A stretch of DNA of 15,650 nucleotides. Origin: Lachnospiraceae bacterium UBA1201. Its GTDB lineage: Bacteria > Bacillota > Clostridia > Lachnospirales > Lachnospiraceae. The position numbers were made by a program, and so were the translations under genes. How positions within the stretch are numbered: position 1 is the first letter of the stretch; every line of letters begins with the position of its first letter. The notes under the pieces are model-generated. The model searched no databases. It had not been told where the DNA came from and was given only the letters and a program-made list of their open reading frames with translations. Of this stretch, positions 12,846 to 15,650 are shown in pieces. The stretch is from NCBI GenBank assembly GCA_002309675.1, contig DBXX01000096.1:356-16005 (forward strand), read 5' to 3'.

Positions 12846-14040
12846 CGCTGGGACATCTGGCAGCACAAACACAGAGGCGGCCGTTACGACGGAGGCTAAC
12901 GTAACAAACGAGGGCACCGCAACGAAAGAGAACACTACTGCGACGCAAGCACCGACGACCACGCAGGAAGCCACCGCAACACCGGCTCCGGAAGTGACGA
13001 CCGAGGTGGAAACGGCGGAGCCGTCTACCGAGACGGCGGCGCCGAAGGCGGTGCGGGAGACCATGGCGTTCACGCTTTCGCAGGAGGCGAGTGCGCCGAA
13101 CTGCTATCGTGTGGAGTTGGATGGCGTGCGGGAGCACGTATTTACCACGACGGAGTATTGCTTCGTGGAGTCGGAGAAATACTTCCTGTGCCTGGATAAG
13201 GATCTCGCGATCCCCGGGGATTTCGCGGTGAATTTGGATGCGATCATCGAGGAGATCGAGCGGCAGCTGGATGTCGAGTTCCAGCCGGATCCGAAGGATA
13301 CGACGACGAACGACATGTCCTATTTTTATAATGATTTCGACCCTTGGCTGGGGCTGAGTTTCGGCGGGAAGATCCCCATCTATGTGATGGCGGAGCGTGA
13401 TGGCTACGCGATCATTTCGGTGTCGGAGCCGACCAGCATGATCCTCGGCATGGCCGAGCTGCTTACCGATGAGGCGTGGGACGCTTTCGTGAAAGCCTAT
13501 GACGGAGATGTCACGCGTCTGGATTTTGTCGATTATGACGAACCGATCCATGAGATGACTCATGTTCTTACGTTGAAGAAGTGCCCGCAGTCGCAGATTT
13601 TTGCCGAGGGCCTGGCGGTCGTGTACGCCCGCTCGGTGACCGACGCATTGGCCGACCGCTATCCTTCCATCGCGGAGACGAAGGAGAAGCATAAGTATAA
13701 AGAGTACCTCGTAGGCGAGGCGGTGAATGCGGACAATGCGGAACGGATCTTTTGTTCGGATTATGCGGATATCGATTTCGAACTTCGCCTGGCGATCTAT
13801 GGCTATGGCAAGGCGTTCTGCACCTACCTGCGACAGAATTATGGTGATGGTTTCTTCTTGAAACTCGCGCAGCAGGTCAATGCGGATCCGAGGATCGATC
13901 GGGGAGGCTTCTTCCCGGGCTTAGAGTCCTACAGAAGCATGATGGAGAGCTACACCGAGGCAGTGAAAGCTGCGTTCGGAGAGGATATCTTCACGAAATT
14001 CGGCGCATGGTGCGTGGAAAATAATATGATACAAAAATAA
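12763..14040 (+). CDS. Lipoprotein with peptidase MA-like HExxH domain, paralogue of 4552-5727
   Basis: 425 residues. The signal peptide ends in the lipobox LGAC (C24). Residues about 25-95 form a Thr/Glu/Ala-rich tether longer than in the paralogue. The catalytic domain has H263-E-M-T-H267, then 14 residues, then E282 in EGLAVVYA, the same spacing as the copy at 4552-5727. Shared blocks include LDGV(K/R)EH, ESEKYFL-LDKD, PGDFAV, FDPW, TIAETKEK-like SIAETKEK, NAERIF and AFGEDIF--FG-WCVE, and the same four cysteines (YCF, KKC, FCTYL, AWC). GGAGG (12751-12755) is 7 nt before the ATG. It is followed after 29 nt by an SGNH lipoprotein with nearly the same leader, so the two are probably co-transcribed. 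Unlike its paralogue it has no adjacent kinase. It is expected on the outer face of the membrane; the substrate is unknown. Confidence 0.85.
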   Translation: MRKGKWRQGLLCGTLAAMMALGACAKEDAGTSGSTNTEAAVTTEANVTNEGTATKENTTATQAPTTTQEATATPAPEVTTEVETAEPSTETAAPKAVRETMAFTLSQEASAPNCYRVELDGVREHVFTTTEYCFVESEKYFLCLDKDLAIPGDFAVNLDAIIEEIERQLDVEFQPDPKDTTTNDMSYFYNDFDPWLGLSFGGKIPIYVMAERDGYAIISVSEPTSMILGMAELLTDEAWDAFVKAYDGDVTRLDFVDYDEPIHEMTHVLTLKKCPQSQIFAEGLAVVYARSVTDALADRYPSIAETKEKHKYKEYLVGEAVNADNAERIFCSDYADIDFELRLAIYGYGKAFCTYLRQNYGDGFFLKLAQQVNADPRIDRGGFFPGLESYRSMMESYTEAVKAAFGEDIFTKFGAWCVENNMIQK

Positions 14041-14057
14041 GAACCGAAGCATTATAC

Positions 14058-14152
14058 GGAGGAAACAACATGAGAAAAGGCAGATGGAGGCAGACCCTCC
14101 TATGCGGGACATTGGCTGCAATGATGTCGCTGGGCGCGTGTGCGAAAGAAGA
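14058..14152 (+). repeat. Leader repeat, copy B
   Basis: Partner of copy A at 12751-12845, including the identical GGAGGAAACAACATGAGAAA context. It shows that the ribosome site plus signal-peptide cassette was duplicated as DNA. Confidence 0.85.
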
Positions 14153-15605
14153 TGACGCTAAGACGACGGCAGCGGCTGCAAGCGCGGAAACAACAAGCGC
14201 GAATGCAACACAAGAACAAACCACAGCGCCGGAAACATCGGCGGCAGTCACGACCGAAGCGGCTACGACGGAAGCGTCCACGGAGGCACCCACGGAGGCA
14301 CCTGCGACGGAAGCGCTCACCCAGGCACCCACGGAGGATCCAACCAAGGTAGCTCCGACGACAGAGGCACCCACTACAACAGAAGAGAAAACCACGGAGG
14401 CACCTATGGATTTTTATGATAAAATGATCGCCGACTCTTTCATTCAGACCGGCAACACCGCGCGTATGCATAAGATCATCGAGAAGGCGAAGCAAGGTGA
14501 GGACGTCACCATCGCTTATATCGGCGGTTCCATCACCGAGGGCGCGCTCGCGACCACGCAGGAGAAGACGTACGCCCGCCTGTCCTATCAGTATTTCGCT
14601 GACACCTTCGGCATCGGCGAGAACGTGCATTTCCTGAACGCCGGCTTCTCCGGCACCCCGTCGACGCTGGGCATAATCCGCTATGACCGCGATATGCTGA
14701 CCCGTGGCTACACGACGCCAGTCACCTATCCGGACATCATTTTCATCGAGTTCGCGGTCAATGATGGCGACGACCCGACCTTCGGCGAGGCCTACGAGAG
14801 TATGATCCGCCAGGCACTGAACGCGCCGAACGAACCGGCCGTGTTCCTGCTGTTTTCCGTATTTGAGTCGGAGTTCAACTTGCAGGATCGTCTGATGCCG
14901 CTGGGTAAGCATTATGACCTGCCCATGATCAGTATCAAGAACGCTGTGATCCCGCAGATCCATGCGGGAAATATCACGAACCGCGAGTTTTTCGCCCGTG
15001 ATGGTTACCACCCCATGGACTACGGTCACCAGATCATGTGTGACTGCATCACCTACTGCTTCGACCGCATCGCGGAGGCAGAGCCGGACGCTTCCTACAC
15101 GATGCCTGAGACGACCGTGATCGGTAATTCGTTCGAGAACATGACCATGATCGACACGACGACCACGGATCCCGCGATCGTGATCAACCCCGGTTCCTTC
15201 ACCGCGAAGGATAAGACGAGCGGCGTGTTCCAATTTGACAACAAGCGCGAGAAACTCGGCGATAACTGGAGCCATACGAAGAACAGCGGAAGCGAATCGT
15301 TCACGATGCGTTTAAACTGCAAAAGTCTGATCATGGCGTATAAGCGCAGTAACAACAAATCTGCCGCCGGCGCCGTAGAGGTGCTGGTGGACGGCGAGCC
15401 CGTGAAGCCGCTCATTTCCCCTGCTTTCAACCAAAAGGCCAATGTAGCTCGCGTGGAGAGTTACAGCGCAGGTGGCTGGAACAACCCGTGGCTGGCGATC
15501 ATCCTCGATGAGGAGACCGCGGCTGATCACACCATCGAAGTAAAGATGGCGGAGGGAGATGAAGAAAAAGAATTCACGATCTTCGCGTTTGGATATACGA
15601 AATAA
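14070..15605 (+). CDS. Lipoprotein SGNH/GDSL-family hydrolase
   Basis: 511 residues. Lipobox LGAC (C24), then a Thr/Glu/Ala/Pro linker to about residue 110 with TEAP repeats. The SGNH domain follows: block I GGSITEG with nucleophile S154, block II AGFSGT with oxyanion G192, block III FAVND with N231, block V DGYHPMD with D311 and H314. All four SGNH residues are present, so it should be an active extracellular esterase or deacylase. Residues about 345-510 form a second, beta-rich region, probably a sandwich or carbohydrate-binding-type module, not assigned. GGAGG (14058-14062) is 7 nt before the ATG. It lies 29 nt after the metallopeptidase gene and shares its signal peptide, suggesting joint export to the same site. 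Plausible substrates are acetylated polysaccharides or cell-wall polymers, an inference from the family. No terminator is visible before the window ends. Confidence 0.9.
   Translation: MRKGRWRQTLLCGTLAAMMSLGACAKEDDAKTTAAAASAETTSANATQEQTTAPETSAAVTTEAATTEASTEAPTEAPATEALTQAPTEDPTKVAPTTEAPTTTEEKTTEAPMDFYDKMIADSFIQTGNTARMHKIIEKAKQGEDVTIAYIGGSITEGALATTQEKTYARLSYQYFADTFGIGENVHFLNAGFSGTPSTLGIIRYDRDMLTRGYTTPVTYPDIIFIEFAVNDGDDPTFGEAYESMIRQALNAPNEPAVFLLFSVFESEFNLQDRLMPLGKHYDLPMISIKNAVIPQIHAGNITNREFFARDGYHPMDYGHQIMCDCITYCFDRIAEAEPDASYTMPETTVIGNSFENMTMIDTTTTDPAIVINPGSFTAKDKTSGVFQFDNKREKLGDNWSHTKNSGSESFTMRLNCKSLIMAYKRSNNKSAAGAVEVLVDGEPVKPLISPAFNQKANVARVESYSAGGWNNPWLAIILDEETAADHTIEVKMAEGDEEKEFTIFAFGYTK
14279..14405 (+). 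repeat. TEAP-encoding 12-bp repeats in the SGNH lipoprotein linker
   Basis: Two perfect tandem copies of CACGGAGGCACC (14279-14290, 14291-14302), with diverged copies to about 14405, encode Thr-Glu-Ala-Pro units of the extracellular tether. Such tracts can vary in copy number by slippage in frame. Confidence 0.7.
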
Positions 15606-15650
15606 AAGAAGCTCCGTGGCAGATGTTTGTGAACAGTCATTATGGATAAT

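Noticed and set aside
12793..13692. 299-codon open frame on the minus strand opposite the second metallopeptidase
   Set aside because: Arginine-rich shadow without domain or ribosome site; the + strand has lipobox and HExxH motifs.
14160..14410. Repeated Thr/Glu/Ala tract as a CRISPR-like array
   Set aside because: The repeats are 12 bp, in frame, coding and without spacers.
14100..15275. 391-codon open frame on the minus strand opposite the SGNH lipoprotein
   Set aside because: Its product is rich in Arg, Cys, His and Leu in irregular runs, has no ribosome site or domain, and mirrors the codon bias of the + strand gene, which has clear catalytic motifs.

Overview
The window looks like a chromosomal segment of a Clostridia bacterium, most likely Lachnospiraceae-like. 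This is an inference from mid-GC coding DNA, consensus sigma-A promoters, strong GGAGG ribosome sites, Thr/Glu/Ala/Pro-rich lipoprotein linkers, SHOCT and zinc-ribbon membrane proteins, and a surface-type LRR/EF-hand architecture. All supported genes lie on the + strand. The long minus-strand open frames are shadows.

Layout. (1) 1-651 is the 3' part of an RlmI-type SAM-dependent rRNA methyltransferase, closed by a long hairpin terminator. (2) 768-5727 is a four-gene operon: OmpR-type response regulator, zinc-ribbon polytopic membrane protein, VanS/WalK-like histidine kinase with a very large extracytoplasmic sensor, and a secreted lipoprotein with a gluzincin-type HExxH...E site. Kinase and lipoprotein overlap by ATGA. 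(3) 5780-5970 is a tRNA-Cys(GCA) with its own promoter and two downstream hairpins. (4) 6121-9011 is an ECF-type sigma factor overlapping by ATGA a single-pass membrane protein, with a short cytoplasmic anti-sigma-like end outside which sit an EF-hand loop and a long LRR array. (5) 9157-11051 is a TetR-controlled unit. A perfect -35/-10 promoter is bracketed by two 19-bp near-palindromes and drives a membrane-anchored alpha/beta hydrolase, a WHG-type TetR repressor and probably a 31-residue overlapping small protein. (6) 11145-11897 is a four-TM zinc-ribbon/SHOCT protein. (7) 12018-12628 is a YefM/YoeB-type toxin-antitoxin module with its operator over the -10 box. (8) 12674-15605 encodes two lipoproteins. 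One is a paralogue of the metallopeptidase in region 2. The other is an SGNH/GDSL hydrolase that carries almost the same signal peptide and linker as its neighbour.

How it fits together. The window is dense in envelope sensing: a two-component system, an ECF/anti-sigma pair and a TetR switch, each physically tied to a secreted or membrane protein. The most unusual parts are the two-component operon ending in a metallopeptidase lipoprotein, the second copy of that lipoprotein 7 kb away, and the apparent reuse of one leader-linker cassette on an unrelated hydrolase. Substrates and signals cannot be read from the sequence.
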